Below are positions 61,772 through 64,000 of a stretch of DNA of 64,000 nucleotides, in pieces. Under the pieces are notes generated by a model. It saw only the letters and a program-made list of their open reading frames with translations. It searched no databases and was not told the DNA's origin. Within the stretch, counting starts at the first letter, position 1. Each line of letters begins with the position of its first letter. This DNA is from Moritella sp. PE36 (GTDB lineage Bacteria; Pseudomonadota; Gammaproteobacteria; Enterobacterales; Moritellaceae): assembly GCF_000170855.1 (NCBI RefSeq), contig NZ_ABCQ01000002.1:186001-250000 (forward strand), given 5' to 3'. The position numbers and the translations under genes are program-made.

Positions 61772-62689
61772 TTAGAAAATGAACTGATATAGAAAACCAG
61801 CACCTACAGCCATCCCTAAGATAACGAACAAGAACGCGGCGATCATTTGGTTTTTAAAGATAGATTTAAGCAAAATAACTTCTGTTAAACTCGCGCCTGC
61901 ACTGCCAATGATTAATGCCATGACTGCGCCAAGACTCATACCTTTTGCCGCTAACGCTGCACTTAATGGGATCACTGCTTCTGCTCGAATATAAAGTGGG
62001 ATCCCAATGACTGCAGCAACCGGAATAGCGAACGGGTTATCTTCACTCGCGATACGCGCAACAAATTCCGTTGGCATAAAACCGTAAATCATTGAGCCCA
62101 GCGCAATACCACCGATTAAATAAGGTAACACTTTTTTAAAGTCAGCCCAGGTACTGTGCCAGATCTTCATCCACTTGCTTACCGGTGCTTGTTTACCGCC
62201 ACACGCAGATGCACACCCTTTGGCTTCTGGTTCAATATACGCTTGTGGTTTGACGTATTTTTCAAAACCCAGTTTTTCTAAGGTATAACCAGCGATAACT
62301 GATACGCTCATTGCAATAGTAAAGTAAAACACTGTTATCTTCATACCAAAGGTAACGGCAAACAACCCGATGATAATGGGGTTTAATAGCGGGCTGGCAA
62401 ACAAGAACACCATCATAGGACCGAACCCTGCTTTGGCGCGTAACAAACCTTTCAGGAAAGGAATTGTAGAGCATGAACAGAACGGTGTGATCGCCCCTAA
62501 CAAACCGGCAACGATATAACCTTTACCGTTTTTACCACTCAGGATACTTTGGATCTTGGCTGGCGGGATATACTCTTGCAGCACACCGACTAGATAACTA
62601 ATCAGTAAAAAAAGCACCGTTAACTCTGCGGCTAAAAAAGCAAACATACCTAAGGTATCCATCACCATTGCTTGTGTAATGTTGAACAT
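61772..62689 (-). CDS. ArsP/YraQ-type permease (DUF318 family)
   Basis: 305 residues from the ATG at 62689. About eight membrane helices. The signature AITPFCSCSTIPFLKGLLRA (about 77-96), with the paired Cys in CSCS, and VIGIPLYIRAEAVIPLSAAL identify the ArsP/YraQ permease family; a GCASACGGK loop with more Cys lies in the middle (about 163-171). ArsP exports trivalent organoarsenicals; others may handle metal ions. Two ArsR-type operators overlap its promoter, exactly the pattern used at the arsR and glutathione synthetase genes 30 kb away. Export of a metal- or metalloid-related compound is therefore likely. Confidence 0.82.
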   Translation of the reverse strand: MFNITQAMVMDTLGMFAFLAAELTVLFLLISYLVGVLQEYIPPAKIQSILSGKNGKGYIVAGLLGAITPFCSCSTIPFLKGLLRAKAGFGPMMVFLFASPLLNPIIIGLFAVTFGMKITVFYFTIAMSVSVIAGYTLEKLGFEKYVKPQAYIEPEAKGCASACGGKQAPVSKWMKIWHSTWADFKKVLPYLIGGIALGSMIYGFMPTEFVARIASEDNPFAIPVAAVIGIPLYIRAEAVIPLSAALAAKGMSLGAVMALIIGSAGASLTEVILLKSIFKNQMIAAFLFVILGMAVGAGFLYQFIF

Positions 62690-62701
62690 TATTTTTATCT
62701 C

Positions 62702-62727
62702 TATATTTCTGGAATGTTCGAAATATA
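62702..62727. promoter_or_regulatory. ArsR-type operator 1 upstream of the permease gene
   Basis: TATATTTC (62702-62709), spacer of 10, GAAATATA (62720-62727): the perfect form of the inverted repeat, 12 bases from the ATG. Confidence 0.8.
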
Positions 62728-62752
62728 AACCTATCAATAAATCATGTCAAAC

Positions 62753-62776
62753 TATTTCCATAAATATCGAAATATA
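62753..62776. promoter_or_regulatory. ArsR-type operator 2 upstream of the permease gene
   Basis: TATTTC (62753-62758), spacer of 10, GAAATATA (62769-62776). The sequence around its left arm (AACTATTTCCAT) is the same as at the synthetase operator 1. Confidence 0.7.
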
Positions 62777-62812
62777 TATCGCCATAAATAATATGGCCAT
62801 CGTCAGCCAAAC

Positions 62813-63832
62813 TTAACGACATTCAGCCGGTGATTTAATCACTCGAACTAAAACACTATGAGTTAGCCATATCGCCAACGACGTCAGGATAACGGCCAAG
62901 GTAATCGAGCTAAAACGATAAATAATCGAAAAGAAAGCATCTTTCTGTCCCGGCTGGAAAGCGGTGGTAAGAGGCACAGATAACGCGGCCAGCGCCGAGA
63001 AACCAAGGCCAGATTTAACCCCACCTAATGATAATAACCGGGCAAATAAACCAGCGAAAATTGCATACGCCATTAAAAATAACAGCCCATTATTAGCCCA
63101 ACTTGATAAGCCTAATTGAATCACCATACCGGTCAAACAACCTAAAAATGTGCCGCTTATTCGAATTTTAGCCGCTGCCATTGAACCAATAAAGGTCATT
63201 GGCGTGAGGACAATAAAAATAGACGCTTGCGCAGATAAAGAATCACTCAGATCACCAAACTGAAAAATCAGAAACGCCAACATGGATATGATCCAGCCCA
63301 TTGCGGTTTGTCGTAACAAGCCAATATGATCGTGTTGTACTACGCCATTACTGATGTGTGAGGCCCTATCCTCTGCTTCGGGCACAGGTTCGGGAAATAA
63401 ATAATACGCCAGCGCACAAATAGGATAGATAGCAAACGCACTGACCCACAATGTCAGCGTGAACTCTTCAATATCAAAACTCGGATAACTGATAAAATTA
63501 AGGGTAATAGACCCCACCAGCAAGCCCGTAAACCCAAACAGATAACCGCTTGGTTTGGTCATAGCGATGCATTTACTGAGAAATAACATCGCCACAGCAA
63601 CAGTCATCAAAAAAGGGTAAGGTTGCAAGAACCCGGAAATAAAATTCACTTCCAGCGTCACCCAAATAATACCGAAAACCATTTGGTTGACTAAGCTACA
63701 ATGCCAATCATCCGCACGGGCGATAATAAACGCGGGTAATAACACCGCAAAAAATCCATACGACCAACCAAACACCATACTTAACGCCAAGCCAAACACA
63801 CAAGCAAACCAAATTCGCATCGTTTTCATCAT
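62813..63832 (-). CDS. DUF2955 family inner-membrane protein
   Basis: 339 residues with about ten helices, of the FUSC/YccS-like type. Regions such as FGLALSMVFGWSYGFFAVLL, AMLFLSKCIAMTKPSGYLFG and IFIVLTPMTFIGSMAAAKIR fit the DUF2955 family, which is usually encoded with HlyD-type adaptors in putative efflux systems. GGGG precedes the ATG. No adaptor is visible in the window; one could lie further right. Confidence 0.75.
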   Translation of the reverse strand: MMKTMRIWFACVFGLALSMVFGWSYGFFAVLLPAFIIARADDWHCSLVNQMVFGIIWVTLEVNFISGFLQPYPFLMTVAVAMLFLSKCIAMTKPSGYLFGFTGLLVGSITLNFISYPSFDIEEFTLTLWVSAFAIYPICALAYYLFPEPVPEAEDRASHISNGVVQHDHIGLLRQTAMGWIISMLAFLIFQFGDLSDSLSAQASIFIVLTPMTFIGSMAAAKIRISGTFLGCLTGMVIQLGLSSWANNGLLFLMAYAIFAGLFARLLSLGGVKSGLGFSALAALSVPLTTAFQPGQKDAFFSIIYRFSSITLAVILTSLAIWLTHSVLVRVIKSPAECR

Positions 63833-64000
63833 ACTAACCCCAAGAAACTCAATAGCACCAGATAAACCTAGGTGAACTTAATCGCGCCAAAATATCTTAA
63901 TAAACCGAATTAATAAACATAGTGCAGTAGACCAGCAAGATTAATTTGCATACTGGCCAAAGTTTTCCACCAGACATTATCAACAGGGTAAAGCACCACT
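63833..64000. other. Right-edge sequence, no gene visible
   Basis: About 170 bases upstream of the DUF2955 gene; no frame or structure I can support. A promoter for that gene may be here. Confidence 0.4.

Noticed and set aside
1-64000. tRNA, rRNA, insertion sequence, integrase or phage genes
   Set aside because: Looked for and not seen; no cloverleaf-like segments, transposase or integrase motifs.

Overview
The window is a stretch of AT-rich chromosome from a marine gammaproteobacterium. The gene set (type VI secretion, a GbpA-type chitin oxidase, many LysR regulators, RND and MFS exporters, a YqfB homologue, 2-oxoglutarate oxygenases) fits the Vibrio/Moritella/Shewanella group; Moritella is my best guess, but it is an inference. 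I see no rRNA, tRNA, CRISPR array, phage or complete insertion sequence.

Layout. 1-7042 (minus strand): part of a type VI secretion operon in the order tssA, hcp, tssB, tssC, a second tssC-like gene, tssE, tssF; tssF runs off the left edge. Divergent from it is a 595-residue protein of unknown function (7684-9471). An OmpR-family two-component pair (RstA/RstB-like) follows at 9806-11825, then a GST gene with an internal deletion, and an RND pump with its adaptor. 17114-23035: a secreted Ntn amidase, a LysR regulator and a probable phosphonate cluster (HD-domain oxygenase, gamma-butyrobetaine-dioxygenase-like enzyme, solute-binding protein, ureidoglycolate-lyase-like protein). 24272-28612: a four-gene signalling operon (XRE regulator, REC-EAL, Hpt, hybrid histidine kinase). 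28962-33562: gbpA, a eukaryotic-type glutathione synthetase, an ArsR repressor and a VirK/YbjX-family protein. 33829-49471: mixed housekeeping, lipoprotein, transport and regulator genes, including a cobalamin riboswitch upstream of a CbiM-like gene. 49624-64000: MFS, LysE, NimR/NimT-like, Tag, a lone pilin-like gene, an ArsP/YraQ-type permease and a DUF2955 membrane protein.

Two cis-regulatory patterns were found by reading the sequence. (1) The operator TATATTTC-N10-GAAATATA occurs five times: once before the arsR gene, twice before the glutathione synthetase and twice before the permease 30 kb away. This suggests one metal/metalloid-stress regulon. (2) A 10-bp-phased direct repeat, GTAAGnG-N3-GTAA, resembling the RstA box, occurs before the two-component response regulator, before tssA, before the unknown gene beside the T6SS and before one VirK/YbjX gene. 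This suggests that the two-component system may control the T6SS and its neighbour.

Three gene remnants are visible: a GST lacking its middle, a C-terminal scrap of a zinc-type alcohol dehydrogenase, and a YceI fragment with an in-frame stop.
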